Positions 44,477-53,375 of a stretch of DNA of 64,000 nucleotides are shown here, piece by piece. The DNA is from Citrobacter freundii (GTDB taxonomy: Bacteria; Bacteroidota; Bacteroidia; Chitinophagales; Chitinophagaceae), in assembly GCA_003243445.1 (NCBI GenBank), contig QFQQ01000029.1, positions 9,691-73,690 of the forward strand. Direction: 5' to 3'. Numbering within the stretch: position 1 is the first letter of the stretch; each line of letters begins with the position of its first letter. Below the pieces are notes generated by a model. It made no database searches, was not told the origin of the DNA, and worked only from the letters and a program-made list of their open reading frames with translations. Both the position numbers and the translations under genes were made by a program.

Positions 44477-45961
44477 TTATGCGTTAAATGCGTTTAATGT
44501 TTGTTGTTTTAAAGCGAGGATCTTTTTCAGATGATCCTGCACATTTCTCCAGTAATCGTACTGGTATTTCTCACCGGGGGAAAATTGATCCAGTTCCGGT
44601 AAGATGGATAAGGGGATCAGGTTTATATAATGCGTATAAAACGGTTTATTAAATTGATATGGATTCGTTGCGGCATGCTTAAGGATCTTTAACGTAAATG
44701 AATGACTCCATTCCTGTGATCGTTGCGTTGCATAATAAAGAACAGATTCTGTATGCTGATCAAAGAATTTTTCACTGTATGCATCCTGCTCCTGTTCCGG
44801 CAGTAACGGAATGATATCAGGATAGAATGTATTGCTGAATTTACTGAACACCTGTGCCCATGTCCTGTCTTTGAAAGTGGCAGTGGCGATCACTATCGCA
44901 GAGATCAGTTTCTTACCTGTCTGATCTTTTTGGAAAAGGTCGATCACTCCAGCGGGATCTGACTGCAGTAGCGCTTCCCAGAATGACGGAGGGACCGATT
45001 GTATCAGCTGATGAAAGATATATTCCGTGTCCGTGAGTTGCTTATCCGGACTCAGTTTGTCTATTCCTGTTTTGAATAAATTTTCATCGGTAGTTGCTGG
45101 CAGATTGAATTTTAATGTTGTTTTGGATGACATGCCGAGCATTGTCTTTTCCTTTACCAACTGCACACTTTCTTTCAGCAATTGCTGATAAAGCAATACG
45201 GTGGACGATCCCGGGATCTGCTTCAGTAATTTTTTTGCAAGATCTTTCACCTTTTTGCTTTTGTCTTCTGAAAGGGATTCAAGAAACAAAAGATCATCAG
45301 GTGTTAGTGAATTGCTGATCACTTCCAGCAACGCTGCCCGGGTATTGGCATCTTCCTGTGCCCAGGTTTGTTTGATCCACTCGATAGCACGCGCACGGTC
45401 CTGCTGCCTCATGGCGATCAGTACATATTTTCTCTGCTCCAGTGTACCCGTCTGCCAGATCTCCTCATCGGTTTCAAATGAGGCGAATTTCCAGAGCGGA
45501 TTGAATTTTGCCAGCCACTGTCCCCGATGGCCGCAGACATTTACAATAAGCGGTTGCAATTTTTTATGCTGCTGTGCTTCATTATATAATGCAGGGATCA
45601 GGTCTGGTGTTACGATCTTCTGCGCCTGCTCGCATTTCTTCAGCCATAGGGCAAGCAGTGCGGTAACATTTTCATCAAGAATATCCTTTAAGACCTGTTG
45701 TGAGCGGGGTGGGCAGTATGGCAGGATTTCTTCAGGAACTTCCGCCAGTTCGCCTTCAAATCCCGGCGGAATAATACCGCTTTGGCGATAGTTAAAGGCG
45801 AGTGAGGCGAGTTGAAGGAATTTTTCTTCGCGATCGATCGTTGTATTCTGTTCGATCATGGCGTATGCGCCTGCAAGCCCGGCCGGCAGATCACTTGCCT
45901 GAACCATTTTCTTTTCAGTACCCATCAGCATGGTGCTGATCACCGTATCCCAGAATTGCAT
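44477..45961 (-). CDS. DUF5691 family protein
   Basis: 494 aa, soluble, almost all helical with HEAT/ARM-like spacing (WIKQTWAQEDANTRAALLEV, 'SLTPDDLLFLESLSEDKSKKVKDLAKKLL'). The N-terminus MQFWDTVISTMLMGTEK and the context match DUF5691, which is found in SWIM-MoxR-VWA operons. No catalytic motif. It probably serves as a scaffold. It starts 5 bp after the SWIM gene stop. Confidence 0.8.
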   Translation of the reverse strand: MQFWDTVISTMLMGTEKKMVQASDLPAGLAGAYAMIEQNTTIDREEKFLQLASLAFNYRQSGIIPPGFEGELAEVPEEILPYCPPRSQQVLKDILDENVTALLALWLKKCEQAQKIVTPDLIPALYNEAQQHKKLQPLIVNVCGHRGQWLAKFNPLWKFASFETDEEIWQTGTLEQRKYVLIAMRQQDRARAIEWIKQTWAQEDANTRAALLEVISNSLTPDDLLFLESLSEDKSKKVKDLAKKLLKQIPGSSTVLLYQQLLKESVQLVKEKTMLGMSSKTTLKFNLPATTDENLFKTGIDKLSPDKQLTDTEYIFHQLIQSVPPSFWEALLQSDPAGVIDLFQKDQTGKKLISAIVIATATFKDRTWAQVFSKFSNTFYPDIIPLLPEQEQDAYSEKFFDQHTESVLYYATQRSQEWSHSFTLKILKHAATNPYQFNKPFYTHYINLIPLSILPELDQFSPGEKYQYDYWRNVQDHLKKILALKQQTLNAFNA

Positions 45962-45966
45962 AGGCG

Positions 45967-47280
45967 TTATAAGATTTTGTATTCGTTATTTGTCCAGACT
46001 CCCAGTGGTTCATAGGTATCTTCCTTACCGATCACCGCCGTTGTCAATGCCTTGCCTCCGCTCAATGCAAGCAATTTCCATATTGCCGCAAATCCATCTT
46101 TGATCCTTACGATCTTTTTCTGATCATCCTGCAGCCACCATTGCTCATCTTTCTGTACCGGTTTCAATTTTGATACGATAAATGGCCGCTCAAACAGGAA
46201 TGGCTGTATGCTGGTATGATCAGTAGTTGCTTCTGCAACGGATGTCCAGTTATCAAAGCCTTCAAACCGTTCATTGACGGCGGAAGCCGATTGTTGCTTA
46301 ATGATCGCGCGTAAAGGAGATGCCGATGGAAAGAAGACCAGTTCTGCACGGGTGAACATTCCGGGTGTGAGGCTGTATTGCATGCCCTGCCCACGAACAA
46401 TGAACTGCAGCACAAGTGCATACTTCCTGGTTTGTGTACCGTATAACCAGTATTTTTCTGTTGTCACCGCATCCTGTTCTTCTGATTGCCTGGCAAGCAC
46501 CAGCCATATATCATCAGTTCCGGTTTGAGATCTTAACTCTTCCTGGCTTTGGGTAAACCCGATCAGCGTTTTGATATCTTCTCTCAGTGTTTCGTTCAGC
46601 AGATCTTTATTGCGATAGCCGGTCAGCACCAGATAGATCTTCACCAGTTGATCGGTAAAAGCTGTTTGCCATCCTTCTTTGAAAAAGTTTGTTTCGCCCA
46701 ATGAACGGACCATGTTGGCAAGACCGGGAGCCTGCGCATCAACCATTCTTCTGGCTATGTTCTCAAAATAGGAACTGTCTTTTTCAGGTATATGGATAAT
46801 GCCGTTCCTGATAATGTCTTTTATCCATTTGGAGAGTTCTTCAATCCCATCGTCCACTTTTTGCTGGCGTGCCTGTTGGCGTTTCGCCTGTGCCGCTTCA
46901 TCAACAGGTTTATCTTTTGCGGCAACCTGCTTCTCTTGTTTTTCTGATCGTTTACCTAACCAATCCGTTACCCATGCGGGCGGTTCGGCAACGGTGGTAA
47001 AGCCTTCTTTATTTTTTGCATATAATAACAACAGGCCGAGTCCGTGTTTGCACGGAAATTTCCTGCTGGGGCATGAGCACTTAAAGGCGATATTGGTCAG
47101 ATCGATCTGTGTCTGATACGGTTTGCTTCCGCTTCCCTGGCATTCGCCCCAAAGAGCAATTGCATTCACCGATCTGCTGACCCATTTTGAAGGATTGGCC
47201 AGATCTTTCCCGGATTTTTTGGAAGACTCATCAGGCGCAAGTGCAAATATTTGTTCTTCTGAAAGATTCAAGGGTTTCAA
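45967..47280 (-). CDS. SWIM zinc-finger protein
   Basis: 437 aa. The SWIM motif CxCx6CxH is complete at 68-79 (CSCPSRKFPCKH), with the preceding 'ALWGECQGSGSKPYQTQIDL' typical of this operon type. A charged linker at about 110-145 (KQEKQVAAKDKPVDEAAQAK) is followed by a helical middle and a C-terminal region without known motif. SWIM fingers bind DNA or protein. The start is TTG at 47280; no in-frame ATG lies nearby, and the family N-terminus (LSEEQIFALAPDESS) begins right there. First gene of the five-gene operon. Confidence 0.88.
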   Translation of the reverse strand: MKPLNLSEEQIFALAPDESSKKSGKDLANPSKWVSRSVNAIALWGECQGSGSKPYQTQIDLTNIAFKCSCPSRKFPCKHGLGLLLLYAKNKEGFTTVAEPPAWVTDWLGKRSEKQEKQVAAKDKPVDEAAQAKRQQARQQKVDDGIEELSKWIKDIIRNGIIHIPEKDSSYFENIARRMVDAQAPGLANMVRSLGETNFFKEGWQTAFTDQLVKIYLVLTGYRNKDLLNETLREDIKTLIGFTQSQEELRSQTGTDDIWLVLARQSEEQDAVTTEKYWLYGTQTRKYALVLQFIVRGQGMQYSLTPGMFTRAELVFFPSASPLRAIIKQQSASAVNERFEGFDNWTSVAEATTDHTSIQPFLFERPFIVSKLKPVQKDEQWWLQDDQKKIVRIKDGFAAIWKLLALSGGKALTTAVIGKEDTYEPLGVWTNNEYKIL

Positions 47281-47474
47281 AATTTGAACCCCAATATATA
47301 ACGAAGAAGGAACAAGAAATCTCAGGTTGCTGATATTTTTCGATAAACAGGGAAAATAGAAGAAGATTTTGTGATGTGACGTGAATAGAATGAGGACAAA
47401 ACAATTTTTCTTTCTGATTTGCTTTGGTCCCGGACAAGTTCGGCGGGATACTCACGCCAAAAGTATATGAAAGA

Positions 47475-47498
47475 GGCAGCCCGAAGGCTGCCCCGACG
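47475..47498 (-). terminator. Terminator behind the GH97 gene
   Basis: GGCAGCC (47475-47481) / GGCTGCC (47486-47492) with loop CGAA. On the minus strand the stem is followed by a T/C-rich tract (TCTTTC). It lies 31 bp beyond the GH97 stop. Confidence 0.5.
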
Positions 47499-47523
47499 AT
47501 CGACTGCTTATGTGAGAGAGTGT

Positions 47524-49683
47524 TTATTTATACTTTTTGATCTTCTTCAGATCATCTTCCCTGGTTACAGGTCTGATACTTACTGCGGCACCACCGCCTT
47601 TCGCCAGCCAGATCTTTAATACGGCTGAAGCGTCAACCCTGAATTGCTCAATCGTGTATGCCTCCGGGTTTGATTGCCAGTCTGCACCTTGTGCATCGCG
47701 ATAGATCGTTGCGATATAAGTTGTGCTTTTATCCAGAAAGGCAAGCGGTATCATGGCCGTCCTGCTGTTTTCATCCGTTACCGCACCGATAAACCAATCT
47801 TCGCGCTGTTTTGCTTTTCTTGCAATCGTCACATAATCTCCCGGCTCCGCTTCAAGGATCTTTGTTTCATCCCAATCAACCGCCACATCCCTGATGAATT
47901 GAAAAGCATCTGGTTTCGCTGCATAATTTTGCGGAAGGTCTGCCACCATCTGCACCGGGCTGTAGATGGTCACATACAAAGCCAGTTGTTTCGCCAGCGT
48001 GGAGTGCATTTGTCTGTCAGGCGCGCCTGCTGCATAATTTTTCAATTTGAAAATGCCTGGTGTAAAATCCATTGGTCCGCCCATCAACCGTGTAAACGGA
48101 AGGATTGTTTCATGCTCCGGTGTAGTGCCATTGCTGAACGCATTATACTCGTTTCCGCGGCCGGCTTCTGACGCCATAAAATTTGGATAGGTACGATGCA
48201 GGCCTGTCGGACGTGGTGGTTCGTGCGCATCTACCATCACCTGGTGTTGCGCTCCTTTTTGCAATACGCGCTCATAATGGTTCACCATCCACTGTCCATC
48301 ATGATGCTCGCCACGGGGAATGATCTTTCCTACATAACCCGTTTTTACCGAAGGGTAGTTATAATTGTTCATAAAACGGAAGGCCGTGTCAAGTTGCCGT
48401 TCATAGTTTGTTGCCGATCCGGAAGTTTCGTTGTGCATGATCATGCTTACGCCTTTTTGTTTTGCATAAGCGCTGATCGCTGCTACATCAAAATCAGGAT
48501 ATGGCGTTACGAAATCAAACACATTTTCTTTCCAGTTGCCAAACCAGTCTTCCCAGCCGGTATTCCATCCTTCCACCAGTACAGCCTGGATATCATTAGC
48601 TGCCGCAAAATCAATATACCGTTTTACATTCTCTGTATTGGCGCCATGCCGGCCATTCGGAATCAATTGTCCTTTTACATCAACACTATCTGCATAATCA
48701 GAATAGCTCCAGGTGCTGATGCCTGTCTGGTATTCCCACCATACACCTGTAAATTTCATCGGTTTGATCCAGGATGTGTTTTCTATAACTGAAGGATCAT
48801 TCAGGTTCAGAATGGTTCTTGAAGCAAGAATGTCCGTTGCTTTGTCACTCACCAGGACCGTTCTCCAGGGTGTATGAGCAGGTGCATGTAAATAAGCTTT
48901 ATTATTTACGGCATCGGGAACAAGTCTTGCAGATAATGCAAATGTATTTGTATTCGCATGCAATTGCATAGCCGGGTAATTCAGCAAAGCAGCTTCATGG
49001 ATATTGATGTATAAGCCGTTTGCAGATTTCATCATCAAAGGCGTTTGCACAGCAAAAGGATCCGGTGCTACTCTTACGGCAATATCTGTTGCAGCTTTCA
49101 CCACCGGTCTGTTATCGATCGCACTGATCCGGCTGGTGGTATAGCTGTATTCGTTCGTGTCATAATCTCCCGGGATCCAGAATGCAGTATGGTCTCCGGC
49201 AAGATTGAATTCAGTGTACTCTTCTTTTACTATAAAGTATTTTAACGAAGGTTGCAAGGGGAACACGTATCTGAAGCCAATCCCATCCGCAAACACGCGG
49301 AATACAAGATCCAGCAGCCGCCCGCTTTTATGCCGGAGATGAACTGTTAATTCTTCGTAATTGTTCCGGATGTTTTTTTCTTCACCCCATACAGGTTGCC
49401 AGGTTTCATCCACCTGTTTATTTACTGTGCTGATGATCGAAAAACCAGTATCGAATGAACTGTCGGCATCTAAAGAAAAACCCAGCCTGGATGGTCTTAT
49501 GATCTCCTGCTTTTTATAGGTCATCGAATAAACAGGAGATCCATTATTATTCAATGAAAAACTCAGCTCGATATTCTCTTTAACGACTTTCAACGGTTGC
49601 TGACCAACCGCTAAAAGATTAAACATAATAAAGGGTAATAGAAGCAAAATGGGTTTTCTGTTCATGTTCTTTTTTTCATTCAT
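47524..49683 (-). CDS. Glycoside hydrolase family 97 (alpha-glucosidase/alpha-galactosidase type)
   Basis: 719 aa from ATG 49683; ATG 49665 (MNRKPILLLLPFIMFNLLAVGQ) may be the true start because it sits after an A-rich tract and gives a cleaner signal peptide. GH97 layout: N-terminal beta-sandwich (about 30-290), barrel with VLVEGWNTGWEDWFGNW near 365 and 'QVMVDAHEPPRPTGLHRTYPN' near 480, then a small C-terminal sandwich. GH97 enzymes need Ca2+ and act on alpha-glucosides or alpha-galactosides. The Asp in VDAHEP suggests the retaining subgroup (inference). It starts 9 bp after GH71 and would finish oligosaccharides that GH71 releases. Confidence 0.93.
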   Translation of the reverse strand: MNEKKNMNRKPILLLLPFIMFNLLAVGQQPLKVVKENIELSFSLNNNGSPVYSMTYKKQEIIRPSRLGFSLDADSSFDTGFSIISTVNKQVDETWQPVWGEEKNIRNNYEELTVHLRHKSGRLLDLVFRVFADGIGFRYVFPLQPSLKYFIVKEEYTEFNLAGDHTAFWIPGDYDTNEYSYTTSRISAIDNRPVVKAATDIAVRVAPDPFAVQTPLMMKSANGLYINIHEAALLNYPAMQLHANTNTFALSARLVPDAVNNKAYLHAPAHTPWRTVLVSDKATDILASRTILNLNDPSVIENTSWIKPMKFTGVWWEYQTGISTWSYSDYADSVDVKGQLIPNGRHGANTENVKRYIDFAAANDIQAVLVEGWNTGWEDWFGNWKENVFDFVTPYPDFDVAAISAYAKQKGVSMIMHNETSGSATNYERQLDTAFRFMNNYNYPSVKTGYVGKIIPRGEHHDGQWMVNHYERVLQKGAQHQVMVDAHEPPRPTGLHRTYPNFMASEAGRGNEYNAFSNGTTPEHETILPFTRLMGGPMDFTPGIFKLKNYAAGAPDRQMHSTLAKQLALYVTIYSPVQMVADLPQNYAAKPDAFQFIRDVAVDWDETKILEAEPGDYVTIARKAKQREDWFIGAVTDENSRTAMIPLAFLDKSTTYIATIYRDAQGADWQSNPEAYTIEQFRVDASAVLKIWLAKGGGAAVSIRPVTREDDLKKIKKYK

Positions 49684-49692
49684 GCTGTAATA

Positions 49693-51342
49693 CTATTGTA
49701 TGTTTTGATAGTAACGGATATGATTATTGGGCACTGTTGCATTGTATTCAAGGGAAGAAGGAAGCTTTGTTTCTCCGAAGATCTTTTGCAGGCTGCTTGG
49801 GGACTGATTGCTGTAAGAGTACGTTATCCTGTCTGTCCGGTATGGTTTATCGGTGATCCATTCGGGGCAGATCAGCGTTTCCACCGCCTGGTTGTTTCTA
49901 TATAATGTAGCTTTGACCTGCCCGGCAATGGAAGCAAACCGTGTTGCCTGCAAACCGGCATTTACATTCTTCCTCATGCCATTTATTTCAAGTTCTCCCG
50001 GTGATCGCAGGATTGTGACGATCTCAACCGAATCTTCTGTAGCAATAGTGATCCCGGGTTTTTCAATGTCAACGACCGGGATATTAAAAGGAGAGGGGGT
50101 ATTATTTCGTTTATACTTTTTGTAAAAAGCGATCAGGACGTCTTTATCGGTCGTTTGCTCTTTCTTCCATTTTGTTTTATAATGATCCAGTAAGAGAGTG
50201 AATCCATCATTGTGATTGATCTCCGGCGCAAGGTGATGCCCTTCGGGATAATCATTCCAGGTGATGATGTTGATCAATGGCACATCCTGTGCGAGACTGA
50301 ACTCCAGTTGCTTTCTGAAATTGTAAGATAAACCTGTTGCGATATATTTCCGTTCTGATTTTTTAATACCTGCTTTGGCTGCTTCATCGGCATAGTGAAA
50401 CATATCCCATGTTCCTTTCTTTAATAGTTTTGATGTATAAAAATCAGGGAAGGCGGAGCCGGTAAATGTGCGTTCCCGTTTTTTACATTGCTTCGCGACC
50501 ATATTGCCTATATAGTGATCGTTGTAGGGCAGGGTCCACAACCATACGGCGGGAAAATAATTCAGGTAGTCGTCCAGCTTCTGCTGTGTGATCTGTTCAT
50601 TAATGGATATTACACAGGCAAATTTTTCCTGCACCACATCCTCCATTTTTTTATACGCATTCGCAATATAAAATGCCGCTGACTTTCCATTCAGATTTTC
50701 GGGGATATCTGCAAGGCTGTCTCCATACCATGTGTACAATAACAACCGACCATCCGGTGTGCGAAGCCAGTGCCGGTCATCATGGCCTATTTCATCCATG
50801 ATACTTTTTATACGATGACCAAATGCATCAACGCGGATGTCTTCATTTCCTCCGGAAGGATGGGAGATGCAAAACGTAAAATAGAAATCGATATTCTTTT
50901 TCTTTGCTACACGGAGATATGCGCGGATGATCTCATCCCAGCTATCATTTCCCAGTGTGTAATAAAATTGAAAGCCATCGATCCCGCTTGCTTTTGCCGC
51001 TTTCATTTCAAATTCGACAGCTTCATCCAGCGATGCTTCTGAAAGAAATGAGTCGGTAAGCGGAAGCACCTGTGTGAGGCCGCCAAGTGATGCCGTTACA
51101 TTCCCATAAGGCGGATAATATTCGGGATTGCAACTGTCTTCCATTTTATGTCCCTTATACCGGATGATATTCGTCATGTTATGCGCGATCACCAGTTTCT
51201 TATCGGTGATCGGCAAACGCAGCTCATCCCGGTTCTTCAATTTATCTTCTTCCGTTAATCCTGTCTTCTTAACTCCGATCCAGCCTAAAGCAACAACTAC
51301 CAGCGCTACTGATAGAGCACGTGCACGATGTAGAACAGCCAT
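49693..51342 (-). CDS. Glycoside hydrolase family 71 (endo-alpha-1,3-glucanase type)
   Basis: 549 aa with an N-terminal signal anchor (ALSVALVVVALGWIGV). GH71 features: 'KKLVIAHNMTNIIRYKG' at the start of the barrel, 'MKAAKASGIDGFQFYY', 'DFYFTFCISHPSG', and the acid region 'INIITWNDYPEGHHLAPE' near residue 365. The last 100 residues form a beta-rich add-on (ITIATEDSVEIVTILRSPGE). Known activity: hydrolysis of alpha-1,3-glucan, as in fungal walls or mutan. It follows SusD in the same operon and precedes GH97. Confidence 0.87.
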   Translation of the reverse strand: MAVLHRARALSVALVVVALGWIGVKKTGLTEEDKLKNRDELRLPITDKKLVIAHNMTNIIRYKGHKMEDSCNPEYYPPYGNVTASLGGLTQVLPLTDSFLSEASLDEAVEFEMKAAKASGIDGFQFYYTLGNDSWDEIIRAYLRVAKKKNIDFYFTFCISHPSGGNEDIRVDAFGHRIKSIMDEIGHDDRHWLRTPDGRLLLYTWYGDSLADIPENLNGKSAAFYIANAYKKMEDVVQEKFACVISINEQITQQKLDDYLNYFPAVWLWTLPYNDHYIGNMVAKQCKKRERTFTGSAFPDFYTSKLLKKGTWDMFHYADEAAKAGIKKSERKYIATGLSYNFRKQLEFSLAQDVPLINIITWNDYPEGHHLAPEINHNDGFTLLLDHYKTKWKKEQTTDKDVLIAFYKKYKRNNTPSPFNIPVVDIEKPGITIATEDSVEIVTILRSPGELEINGMRKNVNAGLQATRFASIAGQVKATLYRNNQAVETLICPEWITDKPYRTDRITYSYSNQSPSSLQKIFGETKLPSSLEYNATVPNNHIRYYQNIQ

Positions 51343-51375
51343 AAGTTGCCAGTGAAAGTGAGTGAATAGGTTTTA

Positions 51376-51512
51376 GGTTTCAGAGGTTCCATAGGTTCCA
51401 GAGGTTTCAGAGGTTTCAAAGGTTGCTACCAAGTTCCGAAACCATAACGTTCCAGGACGAACGCTGATTAAGAACCTCTGAAACCTATGGAACCTATGGA
51501 ACCTCTGAAACC
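51376..51512. repeat. Nonamer inverted-repeat array between susD and GH71
   Basis: Left 51376-51420: GGTTTCAGA, GGTTCCATA, GGTTCCAGA, GGTTTCAGA, GGTTTCAAA. Right 51472-51512: reverse complements (AACCTCTGAAACCTATGG type). Arms of about 41 bp around a loop of about 54 nt. It lies 28 bp downstream of the susD stop on the minus strand and fills most of the 197-bp gap. Confidence 0.88.
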
Positions 51513-51539
51513 GTTGGAACGATATGAGGCGATTTCGAT

Positions 51540-53351
51540 TTAATATCCCGGATTCTGCTTCCCCGCCAGTTGCGCATTCGTACTCATTTCGCTGAACGGA
51601 ATGGGGAAGGAATACGAGCGGTTCTCCGACCATTGTGAAGATCCTCCGGTTGGCAACAGTACGTTGTAATAGGCTGCTTCACCGGCACCGATCCTCCATC
51701 TGCCAACATCAAACCACCAGTGACCTTCAGTGAACAGCTCTGCAAATCTTTCATAACGCAGCGGGTTATTCGCAAGATTAGCGTCCGTTGCTTTCGTTGA
51801 GGCAGTGAGGCTCGCATAGTCAACAGGTGATGGTGCATTGACAGGATAATCGTATGCCCTGCGTTTTACTTTATTGATGTATTCAAGCGCGTTGGCGGCC
51901 TCTCCTGAATTCATACATGCTTCAGCATACAGAAGATACACGTCTGCGAGACGAAGTATATACAGATTTGATGCGTCTGCAGCATTAAATGCATGCACGT
52001 TATCTTCGATGGTCTGGTATTTTTTAAAACTCCATCCCTGGAAGAACTGGCGGATGCCCGTGCCGATATTGGAGCATTTTGCAACGGGTCTTAAAACGCC
52101 GCCCATTTTCACCGTATCGACCCAGGGCTGCAACGCATTTACAAACAAACGGGGATCGACAGTTTTGTTCGCACGCATGGCTTTGGATGCGGCCATCGTT
52201 ACAGGGTCCATAGTTTGCGGTGTGTTCGTTGGGCTGGCAGGCAATGCCGGATTATAAGTTGGATTGGGTACCAACGTGTAGATAGGAAGATTGAATCCAA
52301 AACGGAGCAGGTTCTTATCATGTACGAATTCGTTGGAATAACCAAGTGTATTGTCACCCCCGTCTTCTGTGCCCCCGGTTCCTACGCAACTTGGTGCCCA
52401 GATCACGCCTTGTGTGGTTGTCAGATTTTTGTTGGGAAAATCACCGAACACGCCATAACCAGCGGCCACACGGTCAACGTTGATCTCAAACAATGATTCT
52501 TCATTGAATTCATTGGCGGGATTACCATTGAATGCATCGCGGTATTTTGCAAAAGGCATCAGGGTTTTGCCGCTGTTGGTGATCACGTCAAGTAATGTTG
52601 CCTTTGCATTCGCCCAGTCCTGGGTAAATACATACGCTTTTCCCAGCAATGCTTTTGCTGACCATTTGCTCGCACGTCCTTTATTGGGACCAGACCAGAT
52701 GGCGCCTTCCAGCAATGAGGCCGATTGTTTAAGGTCATTGATGATGAAATCCCATACCTCACGAACTGTTTTTCTTCCCTGTTGTGTTTCCGCAAGTGTT
52801 TTTGGGATCTCCGTATAAATGGGAACCCCCATTTTATCACCTCCCTGTCCGTTGATGATATAAGATTCACCAAAGAAACATTCAAGCAGGAAGTAATAAT
52901 AAGCGCGGAGAAAATATCCTTCGCCACGCATATAATTCACCATTTGTTGTTCTGAAGGAGCCATGAAGTTCTTTTCATAGAAATCGGCTCTTTCAAGGAA
53001 TGCATTGGTTTGTTTAACGCCAACATACAATCCTCTCCAGAGATCTGTAATGTTGCCGTTTGAAACGCTGAGTTTGTTGAACGCAAGCTCCGTCCATCCT
53101 GCATCACCGCCGTAAGCAAGATCTGCGGCATGTTCACTGCAGGAAAATACTTTACAGTTGAGCTGAAAACCTGCAAGTTCTGTTGAACGATAGTTGCCGT
53201 AAGCCGCGCCCAGTATGCCTGTAAGGTCGGCGAGGCTCTTGGGATATTCACCGCTGCTGTACTTGTCTTTCTGTGAAATATCTTTTGGGTCTTTGGAGCA
53301 TCCGATAATACTGATGGATGCAACCGCTATGATGATTATCTTTTTTAACAT
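51540..53351 (-). CDS. SusD/RagB-family lipoprotein of the alpha-glucan locus
   Basis: 603 aa. Lipobox SIIGC with Cys18. N-terminal SusD domain (LTGILGAAYGNYRSTELAGF), TPR-like helices (MRGEGYFLRAYYYFLLECFFG) and the RagB/SusD C-terminal region: 'LRLADVYLLYAEACMNSGEAANALEYINKVKRRAYD', 'RYERFAELFTEGHWWFDVGRW', and the closing FPIPFSEMSTNAQLAGKQNPGY. It is about 100 aa longer than the first SusD in this window. It binds glycan at the surface together with the SusC encoded 24 bp upstream. Confidence 0.96.
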   Translation of the reverse strand: MLKKIIIIAVASISIIGCSKDPKDISQKDKYSSGEYPKSLADLTGILGAAYGNYRSTELAGFQLNCKVFSCSEHAADLAYGGDAGWTELAFNKLSVSNGNITDLWRGLYVGVKQTNAFLERADFYEKNFMAPSEQQMVNYMRGEGYFLRAYYYFLLECFFGESYIINGQGGDKMGVPIYTEIPKTLAETQQGRKTVREVWDFIINDLKQSASLLEGAIWSGPNKGRASKWSAKALLGKAYVFTQDWANAKATLLDVITNSGKTLMPFAKYRDAFNGNPANEFNEESLFEINVDRVAAGYGVFGDFPNKNLTTTQGVIWAPSCVGTGGTEDGGDNTLGYSNEFVHDKNLLRFGFNLPIYTLVPNPTYNPALPASPTNTPQTMDPVTMAASKAMRANKTVDPRLFVNALQPWVDTVKMGGVLRPVAKCSNIGTGIRQFFQGWSFKKYQTIEDNVHAFNAADASNLYILRLADVYLLYAEACMNSGEAANALEYINKVKRRAYDYPVNAPSPVDYASLTASTKATDANLANNPLRYERFAELFTEGHWWFDVGRWRIGAGEAAYYNVLLPTGGSSQWSENRSYSFPIPFSEMSTNAQLAGKQNPGY

Positions 53352-53375
53352 TGAAGTTTTTTTTTAAGTCAGCAA

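Noticed and set aside
51373..51633. 86-codon minus-strand ORF over the nonamer array
   Set aside because: Its RFQRFHRF-like repeat is only the translation of the 9-bp DNA repeat.
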